Source of the DNA: Bradyrhizobium erythrophlei
GTDB lineage: Bacteria > Pseudomonadota > Alphaproteobacteria > Rhizobiales > Xanthobacteraceae
Length of the DNA: 64,000 nt
NCBI RefSeq assembly: GCF_900129505.1
Contig: NZ_LT670818.1
Span: 5,055,001 to 5,119,000 of the forward strand
Reading direction: 5' to 3'
Below the pieces are notes generated by a model, which did no database searches, was not told where the DNA came from, and was given only the letters and a program-made list of their open reading frames with translations. This document shows, one piece after another, positions 44,356-52,915 of this stretch (positions within the stretch are counted from its first letter, which is position 1; every line of letters starts with the position of its first letter). A program made the position numbers and the translations under genes.

Positions 44356-44821
44356 CGATGGGCGGCCCAACAATGCCTGATCCGAATGGTTCGACCACAG
44401 CAGATAGCTCTTCCAGAGACAAGCCGACAAGCTTGGGGTAAAGCTCTTCTACTCCACCTGGTGAAAAGAAGGTCGACATGCGGATCGGAGAGTTCGAACG
44501 ATTCCTCCACGCGTGATGTGCGCCCGCTGGAATAACCACAATTGAGCCGACGGAGGCGTTGAAAACGTCGCCGTCGATGCTGAAGGTCACCGTCCCTTCA
44601 AGGATGTGAAAAATTTCATCTTCCGCATGGAAGTGCATAGGTGTTGCTGTGCCTGGCGCCGCGATATTTTCCATAATTGCATAGCGGCCATTCACCTGTG
44701 TTCCGTGAACCCGAATACACAATTGTTCTCCGGGGATTGCCTCAAGCCATTTGATGCTGTCATGGTGACTGACAATAGCTGCACTGTGTTCGGGTGCACC
44801 GAACTTGTGGGGACCATTCAT
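44348..44821 (-). CDS. Cupin domain protein, copy 2
   Basis: 157 residues from ATG 44821 (GAAAGGGAAAG upstream). Nearly identical to the protein at 33529-34023: the metal motif TPMHFHAEDEIFHILEG and IPAGAHHAWRN are unchanged. It lacks 21 bp (7 codons) near the N-terminus and has a few substitutions (for example PPIDE instead of PPIVE at the end). Similarity extends a few tens of bp past both ends of the gene. Function unknown. Confidence 0.8.
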   Translation of the reverse strand: MNGPHKFGAPEHSAAIVSHHDSIKWLEAIPGEQLCIRVHGTQVNGRYAIMENIAAPGTATPMHFHAEDEIFHILEGTVTFSIDGDVFNASVGSIVVIPAGAHHAWRNRSNSPIRMSTFFSPGGVEELYPKLVGLSLEELSAVVEPFGSGIVGPPIDE

Positions 44822-45175
44822 CGATTTTCTTTCCCTTCTTCTTTGACCGATCCGCGATCCGGCCATCCTCGAACCATCGATTCCGGGTTGTAACGCCCGC
44901 ACCATTCTTTGCCATCTCCCGGCCGCAATTTCCGAACCGGATTACCGTCGTGCAGATCGAACTTAGGTCGCCGGAAGTTGAACGTCGTGAGCCGACGACG
45001 CACTTTCGACAGGACCAGCCCGCACTGTGAGAAATTCGGTTACGGAGTTATTTCGGAATGCCGCTTCCGCGTTACGGATGTAGCTTTGTGGGTTAAAATG
45101 GCTGCCGACGTCAGTTATGGGGATTTTGGGTTGATGGGGCGCCATGGTGTGGCTCGACTATAAGTTTAGAGCCCT

Positions 45176-45583
45176 TTACTCAGCGGGCACAGTCGATCGC
45201 GGGCTTGCCAGTTCAGCCGGCTCGCGGCGGAAAACGAGCCAGCCAAAGAGCAGCGTATCGGCGAGAACAACCAGCGAAGATACAGCGGTTATCGGTTCGC
45301 CGACTGCGTGTCCTGAGTACACTAGACCCACACCGATCGTCAGGACGATCGTGCCAACAATCCAAATCCAGACCTGCACCGAAGCCAAACGGTTAAGGCC
45401 AACCGCCGGGTGCAAGTGATAATAGATGCCGAAGAGGAAGAGAGACACCCAGCCCAGCAGATTAAGGTGCGCATGGGCTGGCATGGTAGAATGATCCTGG
45501 CTGATCCCCATCACGATGCCCCAAATCATGCCGGCAATAACCATGAGCACGGCGGCGCGGAAGCTTAAAATGGAAGCCTTCAT
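45176..45583 (-). CDS. Four-helix membrane protein of unknown function
   Basis: 135 residues from ATG 45583. Four hydrophobic segments (about 8-25, 38-55, 68-88, 97-116) with His residues in PAHAHLNLLGWVSLFLFGIY and YHLHPAV, resembling the helices of small haem-copper-oxidase-subunit-I-like proteins. Family function is not established. Its start overlaps the stop of an orphan Tat-leader frame (ATGA), which may couple its translation. Confidence 0.65.
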   Translation of the reverse strand: MKASILSFRAAVLMVIAGMIWGIVMGISQDHSTMPAHAHLNLLGWVSLFLFGIYYHLHPAVGLNRLASVQVWIWIVGTIVLTIGVGLVYSGHAVGEPITAVSSLVVLADTLLFGWLVFRREPAELASPRSTVPAE

Positions 45584-45714
45584 TTCGATCCCCACGAGTT
45601 CGGTTTAATTGATTGCGCGTTTGCAAATCCCATCAAACCGAGTTGAGCGGCAGCGACCGTTACAGCCGCTGTACCGAAGAAGCGGCGGCGATGAGGATTG
45701 ATTTCTTCAGACAT
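45580..45714 (-). pseudogene. Orphan Tat leader, remnant of the epoxide-hydrolase-like gene
   Basis: A 44-residue frame from ATG 45714: EINPHRRRFFGTAAVTVAAA, then QLGLMGFANAQS. It closely matches the leader of the protein at 12453, and the upstream DNA up to about 45800 matches the end of the DUF6130 gene and the spacer (TGATGAATCGAGC). After the leader, homology ends and the frame stops in an ATGA overlap with the membrane protein gene. A deletion removed the hydrolase body. Confidence 0.75.
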
Positions 45715-45807
45715 CGATTTTCTCCAATTCGATTAGAAGGGCTCGATTCATCAAGTGAGGATGCCGACCGGTCAGTGGTGGCCGCTCGTTGCATCCACTG
45801 CCGGGAT

Positions 45808-45902
45808 TAGTTGGCAACAATGCCATAGCCGATCTCGCGGAAGCCTTTGACCAAACTGGCGCCTGTGCCCTGTGAGGCGCCGGTAATGACCGCAACCTTC
45901 TG
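45808..45902 (-). pseudogene. N-terminal remnant of a short-chain dehydrogenase
   Basis: Minus-strand frame QKVAVITGASQGTGASLVKG, then FREIGYGIVAN: the SDR nucleotide-binding start (TGASQGxGA) with the expected following helix and strand. It lasts about 31 residues and runs out at TAG near 45808. No start codon in context. Confidence 0.65.
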
Positions 45903-46279
45903 AGGCCAAAATCGTTCTTCCTATGGTTGGCCGGGCGAGAACTTCGATGGCTTCCGACGAGCCGATCGGCAAGGTGACTTGCTTTGTGATCAGGCCAGGC
46001 GGCGGATCTGACGGAAATCATGATCGAATTGCTTGGCCGTGGCTTTGCTACGGTTGCTGCGGCGATGCTCTCGATTGAGACTGAATCGATGAGATGCGCG
46101 ATAGGTTCACTTGTCGTGCCTTGCATAGATTATTTCCAGTTTTGATGGTTGATGTTTTGTGTTTGGATTGGGTTGCGGGGGGAGGCTCGGGGAGCGCAAA
46201 CTTGGTGGCGCTTGGAATGGATGCCGGTTCGAGCCGAGCAACTCTTCGCGCCAAGAACAAGCGGCAGTTTCCTAAGCCC

Positions 46280-46390
46280 CTTCACGGACCCTGTAGCGAT
46301 TAGCTGCGGCACCTGGGACCATGATGCCTTCGATCAGCGAGAACTGCCCATTGATCTGCCCGCTTGCGAGGAAATTTCTCATTTTTACGC
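46280..46390 (-). pseudogene. Cupin fragment
   Basis: The minus frame reads RNFLASGQINGQFSLIEGIM, then VPGAAANRYRVREGA before its stop near 46272. The pattern (F-L-A-S-G, G-Q-F-S-L-I-E-G, P-G) matches the start of one-domain cupins, but the His-containing metal motif is lost. Fragment only. Confidence 0.5.
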
Positions 46391-46728
46391 CTGAAAAAGG
46401 GGTAAGTGGTTGGGCTGTGGCTGTGAACGGCCTGAGATTCGGCATAACGGCTCCCGGTTTGACTCGTGAAAGACGCCGCGATTGAAGCATGGCTGGAAAA
46501 GCCCGTTTGCCGTTTCCTGCCGTTCTGTATCGGATTCTGTTGCATTTTGCGGTACACGGGGCATTCCAGGCTTGCCGTTGCGTGCAGGGCGCCCAACATA
46601 GACTGCAGCCGTCTCCGAGGCTCGACAATGTTGGATTTGCTTATCGCTGCCGCTCATCAGCGCGGCGCCGTTTCCCAAACCGCCACGCAGCGCGGAAACG
46701 GCTCGCCATCTCCGGTTCCGCTCACGCC

Positions 46729-47607
46729 ATGACGGCCCAGCGCATCTCTGCAATCCAAGAAGGTCAGCTCCAACCTATGTTCGGCGGAGCGCTGGAAATC
46801 CCCTCGCCATCGCCGACCTTGCTCATCGAAACTCACCGGGGCGAGGCGGGCCGTGCATACACGCGCATCATCCCCCGGCATGTGTTGACCCTGTTTCTCG
46901 AACCTGCAGCTGTGTGGCATTCGGCTGACGGTGCGTCGACATCGCACATTTTCATTCCTGCGAACACTGTTGTCATGTCATTGCGGGGACGGTCAGAAAG
47001 CGTGCTCTGGCTTGACCCTGCGCAAGTGTTGGTGGTGGAGGTCAGCGATCGCGCGCTGGCGGAGGCCGCCGGCACGCTGTTTGACGCGCAAAGTTTTGAA
47101 TTGATGCCGAGCCCAGGGGTGCAGGATGCGCGATTGTCTGCGCTTCTCCAAGCGCTTCATGCCGAGCAGGTGAGCGGTTATGGCTCTGGCCGGCTATTTG
47201 TTGACGGTATTGAGCAGGCTCTTGCCGCGTGCCTCGTCAGCCGCTACAGCACCCGTCGTCCAAAGCGCCGTGTGCGAACCGGGGGCCTGTCTCCATCGCG
47301 TGCGAAGCGCCTTGTTGACCACATCCAGGCGCATATCGGCAGCCCTTTGCCGCTGGACGAACTCGCTGCCTGCGCGGGCTTAAGTTCGTCCTATCTATCC
47401 CGAGCTTTTCGGGAAACTTTCTCAGTGACACCACACGATTTCGTGCTCGACATGCGCATCAAGCGGGCTATGGAATTGCTGGCGCAGCCAGGCAATTCGA
47501 TTCTGGACGTCGCGCAACTCTGCGGCTTCCAGACCCAGCAGCATTTCTCGCGCATCTTCCGGCAGCGGGTTGGAGTATCGCCGGGGCAATTCTGCCGCGA
47601 ACTATAG
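46729..47607 (+). CDS. AraC-family transcriptional regulator
   Basis: 292 residues from ATG 46729. The C-terminal half holds two helix-turn-helix motifs (LDELAACAGLSSSYLSRAFR; ILDVAQLCGFQTQQHFSRIF) ending RQRVGVSPGQFCREL. The N-terminal half is a poorly conserved sensing region. In-frame sequence upstream to 46489 lacks features and is excluded. Neighbours are remnants, so the target is unknown. Confidence 0.85.
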   Translation: MTAQRISAIQEGQLQPMFGGALEIPSPSPTLLIETHRGEAGRAYTRIIPRHVLTLFLEPAAVWHSADGASTSHIFIPANTVVMSLRGRSESVLWLDPAQVLVVEVSDRALAEAAGTLFDAQSFELMPSPGVQDARLSALLQALHAEQVSGYGSGRLFVDGIEQALAACLVSRYSTRRPKRRVRTGGLSPSRAKRLVDHIQAHIGSPLPLDELAACAGLSSSYLSRAFRETFSVTPHDFVLDMRIKRAMELLAQPGNSILDVAQLCGFQTQQHFSRIFRQRVGVSPGQFCREL

Positions 47608-48435
47608 CGCCCGCTGGCGATTTCCAAACACTGCTCAAAAGTGCAATGATCCTTGGGGCATTCGAATTCTCTTAGTACATGTCAGCCAAACATGCTCATA
47701 AGCTATAGTGATCGAATGAAGCGACACGAATTCATCAGCACGCTTGCTGCCGTATAGCATCCCGGACCAAATTTGGTTGATCGAATAACGATGTTTTTTG
47801 TTGCAGTGCATGGGTCTGCTTGTGGCAGATATTGTTGCAAAAGTATTTTTCGGGTGAAGCGCGAAAATTTTAAAGACCGCTGATGCGCTTCGCGCGCTTA
47901 GACGTGAGGGACCACATCGTTTCATACCAAAGCAACCACCGACCTTCGTATTGGTCCCGGAAAGCCTTGCGGCAGCAGGAGCGTCCAAAAATCCACCTTG
48001 GCGCGATTTTCGGCGTCGTTCGATTTTCGACTTTTGCAACAATATCGGCACAAAGCTGACATGGCCCCGGGCGTGAGCGATGTCCGCTTCTGGGTGAAGA
48101 GCAGACATCGCTATTTCAGCTAATCCTCAATGGCCGCTGTTGGCGCAAAGCGGCCGTCCATACGCAAACAGCATCCCGTGACTTATATCCCCGCGATTTA
48201 TATAAGGAATAGGAGAGTCTATCAGTCTGGAATCAGGCTCGGGGGGCGCCGCGATTTTCGCGGCGCTTGAAAAGGCCGATGTTCAATTCCAAGATGATTG
48301 CAAGCGGCTTGGTGTCGACGTCGGCGTTCGCAAGCTGCCGAAGTAGGCAGCGCCGCAAGGGTGATTACTCCTGACCAAGCCTGACTCAATCTCAAAATTC
48401 TGCTAGGATCACAGACGTGTACGAAAGGATTTCCA
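47608..48435. other. Intergenic region, 828 bp
   Basis: Contains the second copy of the 200-bp repeat (47864-48063) and, from about 48225, a short frame ending at TAG 48344 (IFAALEKADVQFQDD, GVDVGVRKLPK) reminiscent of the end of small helix-turn-helix regulators. A hairpin GCGCCGCGA-TTT-TCGCGGCGC sits at 48246-48266 inside it. Otherwise no gene seen. Confidence 0.45.
47864..48063. repeat. 200-bp direct repeat, copy 2
   Basis: Gap-free match to 40119-40318 with scattered substitutions, same orientation. Located between an AraC gene and small secreted protein genes. Confidence 0.8.
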
Positions 48436-48669
48436 ATGAAAATATCCTTTGCACTCGTGATCGCTACGACGCTGGTTTTCTTTCAGATGCCCGCTCGTGC
48501 CAGCACCATTTATCCTACCCAGCGGTGGTGTCGCGTATACGATGACACTTCGTTTATCGGAATTCCGGGTCAGTGTGGAACGATCCTGCCACTCTACCCG
48601 CGCAAACTGTACGTGCGATCTTCGAGAACGCCATCGTATCATAATTACCCAAACTATAATTGCCCATAG
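48436..48669 (+). CDS. Small secreted protein
   Basis: 77 residues from ATG 48436, AAAGGA upstream. Signal peptide MKISFALVIATTLVFFQMPA (cleavage about ARA at 22). The mature part (YPTQRWCRVYDDTSFIGIPG, CGTILPLY) has three Cys and several aromatic residues; no family recognised. It overlaps the next small frame. Confidence 0.55.
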   Translation: MKISFALVIATTLVFFQMPARASTIYPTQRWCRVYDDTSFIGIPGQCGTILPLYPRKLYVRSSRTPSYHNYPNYNCP

Positions 48670-48887
48670 CAACGGCGGTGCATCACCGGCGACTTCTAAA
48701 AGTAGGTGACCGTGTTCGCTGGGAAGCCACGACAACCGATCTCGGTACAGTAGTCGAAACGACTTGGAACGGTGTCACCATTGATTGGGATGACGGCAAC
48801 AGGACTTCAATTCAGCATAACGACATGGCGCGCGTAGAGCGGTTGCCGATGAAGGTGCGAGGGTATCATCTCATTTCAAGGAAATGA
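48660..48887 (+). CDS. Small conserved protein (SH3-like barrel candidate)
   Basis: Up to 75 residues from TTG 48660; GTG 48678 is an alternative start. The core LKVGDRVRWEATTTDLGTVV, ETTWNGVTIDWDDG has the alternating strands of a short barrel domain, as in small proteins that bind ribosomes, RNA or peptides. Function unknown. It lies 5 bp before the next small gene. Confidence 0.55.
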   Translation: MPIATAVHHRRLLKVGDRVRWEATTTDLGTVVETTWNGVTIDWDDGNRTSIQHNDMARVERLPMKVRGYHLISRK

Positions 48888-48892
48888 TTCAT

Positions 48893-49060
48893 ATGAAAAA
48901 GCCTAAACGAGAAGACATCGTCACAGAAATCAAATGCCCCGCGTGTGAAGGCACTGGACTTGCCAAAGTAACGCAACCGGTCCAGCCGGGGCGCAAAATA
49001 TATCCACCACCCTGTAAGGAATGTTCTGGCAAGGGACGGATTGAAGCGCCGCGTTCCTGA
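48893..49060 (+). CDS. Small zinc-ribbon-like protein (DnaJ-type CxxCxGxG motifs)
   Basis: 55 residues from ATG 48893. Two cysteine motifs, CPACEGTGLAK and CKECSGKGRIE, resemble the zinc-binding repeats of DnaJ. Start MKKPKREDIVTEIK is typical of a small conserved family in Bradyrhizobium-like bacteria. Probably a zinc-binding accessory protein; no partner known. Confidence 0.65.
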   Translation: MKKPKREDIVTEIKCPACEGTGLAKVTQPVQPGRKIYPPPCKECSGKGRIEAPRS

Positions 49061-49472
49061 AGAGGTCTTGGTCCGCGCCTCATCGGCAAACACATGGCCG
49101 TGCCTTGGATGTCGATCCTGATCGGGTGATGCATAACATATTTCCGAGTGAGCGGCCGCCCTAGCAACGAGGCTTACGACCGCTGCATCGATTCGCTGAC
49201 CCTTTGCGGCGTGCTGGCTGGGCGCATCAGACCGATGGTTCGGCCCTTGAGGATTTGGCCGCTTCCTTGCGTCTGCGCGTGGCGATATGCTCGACTGGCG
49301 TCGGCACCTCTGCTGCGGGAGCAGCACGCAGCGGGGAGGCGGCGATGGCGTCAGCTCTGATCGGCAAGCAGGCCGTCGTGATCGGCGCCGGAATGGGCGG
49401 GCTCACGGCCGCGGGGGCGACGAAACGTCGACAGTGCCAAACTCGGAAGTCGGGAACGAGCGCCCTTATCGG
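49061..49472. other. Region with a flavoprotein fragment
   Basis: 412 bp. Near 49345-49431 the plus frame reads SALIGKQAVVIGAGMGGLTA, the FAD-binding start of a flavoprotein monooxygenase, then breaks. No other gene seen. Confidence 0.5.
49345..49431 (+). pseudogene. FAD-dependent oxidoreductase, N-terminal fragment
   Basis: ATG 49345 opens MASALIGKQAVVIGAGMGGL followed by TAAGATKRR, where the Rossmann helix is lost. GAGMGG is the dinucleotide-binding loop. Only about 28 residues remain. Confidence 0.6.
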
Positions 49473-50279
49473 CTAATCGTAAAACTTTGGAGCATGCCGA
49501 CGTGCATCGCTCGACGATTTGTCGTGGTTGATCCAGAGCTGGGCGTGCTTCTCATCCGCGATGCGCGCGAGCTTGTCCATCGAGTCCAGCGACATCTGGC
49601 GATCGGTGTTAAAACCAGGAACTCTCCGGTTGTCCCAGTTCGATTGAAAATGGACGGCATCGCCGGTCAACAACACATAGCCTGTCTTGTTCAGATGAAC
49701 GAGCAGCGATTGGTGGCCAGCGGTGTGGCCCGGTGTCGACAGGATCGTCAAACTGCCATCGCCGAACAAATCCTTGTCGCCATCGAGGAGTTCAGTCTTA
49801 TGATCAGGGCTGAACTGCTTTTGCGGCGACGCCATCGCGGCCTCCCACTCGCGTCTTTGCATGATCAAGGTGGCGTCGGGGAATGCGTCGACATTGCCGA
49901 TATGATCGGGATGGATATGCGAGATCGCAACGTAGTGAATATCGCCCGGCTTTACCCCGATCGTGGCTAGTTCGGCGACCAGCGGCTGGCTGCGGTACCA
50001 GGTCTGCCGGAGTGGCGGCACAGCCTGCCCCTGCCGCAGGGCTGCAAGCCGATCGGTGATCCCGGTGTCCCACAGCAGATAGCCTTGGCTACTGTGGCGG
50101 ATCAGGTAGCAGTTGTCGGAAAAATCGATTGGCACGCCAATATTGACACCCGGAGACCACAACGACTGATCTTCGGCGTGCGCAAAGCCGCAGTCGATGA
50201 CGTAGAGGCGTTCCACTTCGCCGGCCCGCACTGAGACCGGCGCAAGCAGAAACAACGCTATCAAGAGCAATCGTCGCAT
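49473..50279 (-). CDS. Periplasmic MBL-fold hydrolase (lactonase-like)
   Basis: 268 residues from ATG 50279 (GGAGAAAAG upstream). Signal peptide 1-19 (LLLIALFLLAPVSVRA). Metal motif SHIHPDHIG with His121, His123, Asp125, His126, plus STPGHTAGHQSLL and LLTGDAVHFQSNW, matching the N-acyl-homoserine lactonase family of the metallo-beta-lactamase fold. Could hydrolyse lactones in the periplasm; quorum-signal activity is only a possibility. It follows the Tat-exported crotonase gene on the same strand (26-bp gap). Confidence 0.85.
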   Translation of the reverse strand: MRRLLLIALFLLAPVSVRAGEVERLYVIDCGFAHAEDQSLWSPGVNIGVPIDFSDNCYLIRHSSQGYLLWDTGITDRLAALRQGQAVPPLRQTWYRSQPLVAELATIGVKPGDIHYVAISHIHPDHIGNVDAFPDATLIMQRREWEAAMASPQKQFSPDHKTELLDGDKDLFGDGSLTILSTPGHTAGHQSLLVHLNKTGYVLLTGDAVHFQSNWDNRRVPGFNTDRQMSLDSMDKLARIADEKHAQLWINHDKSSSDARRHAPKFYD

Positions 50280-50305
50280 CGCTTTTCTCCATCGTTGTTG
50301 CCGGA

Positions 50306-51253
50306 TTAGCGGCCGACGTAGACCGGGCTGCGCTTCTCCTGAAGCGCGCGGAAATACTCCTGGCGATCTTCGCTGCGTGAGAGCCGGCCGAACTCCGGCT
50401 GCAACGACAGCAGCGCCACGCGCTCGCCCTCGCGGAACACGCGCCGCGCAGATCCGAGTAGCGCCTGGACGCCGAGCGGCGCGTAGGAGGCGATTTGCCT
50501 GGCGATGTCGACGGCGCGATCGAGTTGCTGACCGGATCGCGTCACGACCTGCACCAGCCCCATCCTATAGGCTTCGTCGGTGTGCCAGTCCTCACCGGTC
50601 AGCATGTAGCGCATCGCGTTGCCCCAGCCGGCCTCGCGGACGAAGCGCACGGTAGCCCCGCCTCCGGGAAACGATGCCGCGGTCACTTCGCCTTGGTTGA
50701 AGATCGCGTCCTGCGCCGCGATGCGCAGATCCGCGGCGAGGAACAGTTCGTGCGCCACGCGCGTCACATGCCCTTGCACAGCGACGACGAGTGGCTTGGA
50801 GCGCTCGGGACCCGCGGTCGCAACCGGATCGATGAAATTTTGCGGTGTCTGGAACGGTCCGTTGCGAAGAGCAGCTCCCCACGATGCCTGGTCGAGGCCC
50901 TTTGAGAAATCCGGCCCCGTGCCGTGGAGCACGGCGACCTTCAGATCGTCATCGTGCTCGAACTGATAGTAAGCTTGGCCGATCGCTGAGAAGGTCGGGA
51001 TATCGATGCGATTCTGCGCGTCGATCCGATCGATGCCGATCAGCAGCACACCCTTTGCCGGACGGTCGAGCGCCACCGTCGGCTTTGTCTGCAGCTGAGT
51101 GGCTGCTGTGGCCGCGACGGCCGGTTGCGATTGGGCACGCGCCGGGCCAGCGGTCAGCCCAACCGTGGCCGCTGCGCCAGCGAGCGCAAGAACATCCCGC
51201 CGACCGAGGTCGGCCGCCGGCTTCCGTTCAAGCTTCTGCTCATCAACGATCAT
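50306..51253 (-). CDS. Tat-exported enoyl-CoA hydratase/isomerase (crotonase) family protein
   Basis: 315 residues from ATG 51253 (GGGAGAGG upstream). A clear twin-arginine leader LGRRDVLALAGAAATVGLTA ends near residue 41 (ARA-QS). The rest has the crotonase fold: KVAVLHGTGPDFSKGLDQAS, PLVVAVQGHVTRVAHELFLA, LRIAAQDAIFNQGEVTAASF. The oxyanion-hole glycines are present, but typical catalytic Glu positions are hard to confirm. Crotonases act on CoA thioesters inside the cell, so a periplasmic member is unusual. It precedes the lactonase-like gene and is divergent from a TetR gene. Confidence 0.8.
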   Translation of the reverse strand: MIVDEQKLERKPAADLGRRDVLALAGAAATVGLTAGPARAQSQPAVAATAATQLQTKPTVALDRPAKGVLLIGIDRIDAQNRIDIPTFSAIGQAYYQFEHDDDLKVAVLHGTGPDFSKGLDQASWGAALRNGPFQTPQNFIDPVATAGPERSKPLVVAVQGHVTRVAHELFLAADLRIAAQDAIFNQGEVTAASFPGGGATVRFVREAGWGNAMRYMLTGEDWHTDEAYRMGLVQVVTRSGQQLDRAVDIARQIASYAPLGVQALLGSARRVFREGERVALLSLQPEFGRLSRSEDRQEYFRALQEKRSPVYVGR

Positions 51254-51305
51254 GGCGCCTCTCCCTGCTGGCCGCCCAAATCGCCACACGCATAGCGGCT
51301 CTTGT

Positions 51306-51343
51306 GGTACAACAACGTACCATGTAAGGTACGATACCGTACC
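51306..51343. promoter_or_regulatory. Tandem palindromes between crotonase and TetR genes
   Basis: GGTACAACAACGTACC (51306-51321) and GGTACGATACCGTACC (51328-51343), centres 22 bp apart, in the 106-bp divergent intergenic region. Likely operator of the adjacent TetR protein. The half-site (GGTAC) resembles, but differs in polarity from, operators A-C. Confidence 0.65.
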
Positions 51344-51359
51344 AGTGCAAGGAGATTCT

Positions 51360-52007
51360 TTGTCGAACACGAAAAAGCGATCAGCGGCCGGTGTAGGCTT
51401 AGCGCCCGACGGCCCGCTTTGTGACCGCATCATCGGCGCAGCGTTCGGAACTTTCATGGCGAAAGGCTACGCCGGCACCAGCATGCTGGAGATTGCAACC
51501 CGCGCCAAAATTTCCAAGCGCGACCTTTATGCGGCCTTTCCCAGCAAGCAGGCGGTGCTGCTCGCCTGCATCACGAGCCGAGCCGCACGCATGCGGCTGC
51601 CGCCGGATTTGCCCGCGCCGACGAGCTGCGAGATGCTGGCGACCACGCTTAGAGTGTTCGGCGCAACCGTCATCCGTGAGGTGTGCGAACCGGCCGCCAC
51701 ATCGATGTACCGGTTTGCGATCGCGGAAGCCGAGCAGTCTCCCGATGTTGCTGCCGCGCTCAGTGCCAACCGCTTCGTCAACCGCCACGCGCTCGAGGAG
51801 CTGCTCGTTCGGGCCCAGGCCGCAGGCGTTTTGGGCGCAGGTGATCCGCCGCGAATGATGGAGCAGTACTTTGCGTTGCTGTGGGGCGATCTTCTGGTTA
51901 GCCGCCTGCTCGGTGCTGCCAGCATTCCGACCCGCGTCGAGATCGAGCGCAGAGCGGCCGAAGCGACCGCCGGGTTTCTCAAGCTCTATTCCGGAGGCAT
52001 GAGCTGA
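51360..52007 (+). CDS. TetR-family regulator
   Basis: 215 residues from a TTG start at 51360, selected because AAGGAG lies 8 nt upstream and the domain begins soon after. Helix-turn-helix FGTFMAKGYAGTSMLEIATR, then AKISKRDLYAAFPSKQAVLL; C-terminal TetR_C_7-type ligand domain (MEQYFALLWGDLLVSRLLG). Divergent from the crotonase/lactonase pair, with tandem palindromes between. Probably represses both directions. Confidence 0.85.
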   Translation: MSNTKKRSAAGVGLAPDGPLCDRIIGAAFGTFMAKGYAGTSMLEIATRAKISKRDLYAAFPSKQAVLLACITSRAARMRLPPDLPAPTSCEMLATTLRVFGATVIREVCEPAATSMYRFAIAEAEQSPDVAAALSANRFVNRHALEELLVRAQAAGVLGAGDPPRMMEQYFALLWGDLLVSRLLGAASIPTRVEIERRAAEATAGFLKLYSGGMS

Positions 52008-52690
52008 TCGCTGCAAACCTCCATTGGGTGCTTCCCCCGGGGTAGGGGCTTCTGTCCAGCGTAACGACGAAAAATACTGATGTCGGGTGTTCGAGTCGCT
52101 GCTCCGACCCGCCCCCGAATTGGATCGGCTACCGGTCGAGGAGGGTCGTCAATTCCACGCCCTCGTCAGCGACGAACACGGCGGTCAGTTCGGCCGGCTC
52201 AGCACGATCGATCTCAACGATCAACTTGCTAACGCCAACGGTGTGGCCGGGGGGCGACAGACAGTCTATGCGGCGGCCCTGAACTGGTACGTCTATCGCA
52301 ACGTCCGGTTCATGTTCGACTATCTGCACGGCGACGTCGCCCGGCAGATAAGTGCGATCAACGCGCGCGATGCCGGCTCGAAGTTCGATGCGTTTGCGAT
52401 GCGGACCCAGGTCGCGTTTTGATAGCTCTAACAGTAACAACAGAAAATGAGCCGACCGACCCGCGGCGGACGTGCGCCACCTTCCGCGTGTCACCAGGAG
52501 CAGGCAGCGATTACGAGCGCCAGCTGGCGACCAACGAATACATGGGTGTGTCGCGCGCTTGTCGCGGTCACCTATTCAAGTAGTCGGCCGCAATCACATC
52601 GAGGTTATCTCGGTAACGCAGCCGGCTGTCGGCACGAAATTACAAGCACGGTCGCCGATTGTGAGTGTTGCCGTCGGAGACCCGGCACTT
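52008..52690. other. Region with a porin fragment
   Basis: 683 bp, no complete gene. The porin remnant at about 52140-52422 is listed separately; the rest shows no coding or RNA features. Confidence 0.5.
52140..52422 (+). pseudogene. C-terminal fragment of an OprP/OprO-type porin
   Basis: About 90 residues ending LNWYVYRNVRFMFDYLHGDV, then DAFAMRTQVAF with C-terminal Phe at 52422. Alternating aromatic strands, GVAGGRQTVY and the terminal Phe are typical of phosphate-selective porin O/P family barrels. The first 300 residues are gone. Outer-membrane origin inferred from the final strand. Confidence 0.7.
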
Positions 52691-52915
52691 ATGCGCAACG
52701 AGCCCACTATCCGGAGAACGTTGATCACAAAATTAAGGCTTCTCGCCGCGGCTTCAATGTTGTCATCAGTATTCGGGGGTCCGGTTTTCGCGCAGGCCGT
52801 TATCCAGGAACCTGGCGTTTACACCAAAAATTTTCCTAACGGAGATTTGGGTATCGGATCCCTGCCGCCTTCACACGAAGCGATCGCTACGGCAAACGCC
52901 AAAACAACGGTATAG
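52691..52915 (+). CDS. Small secreted protein
   Basis: 74 residues from ATG 52691. A long signal region (RRTLITKLRLLAAASMLSSV, cleavage about FAQ at 35) and a short mature part (YTKNFPNGDLGIGSLPPSHE). No domain known. The frame is open upstream to 52472 without features. Small alanine/serine-rich secreted proteins of this sort are common in Bradyrhizobium-like genomes. Confidence 0.5.
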   Translation: MRNEPTIRRTLITKLRLLAAASMLSSVFGGPVFAQAVIQEPGVYTKNFPNGDLGIGSLPPSHEAIATANAKTTV

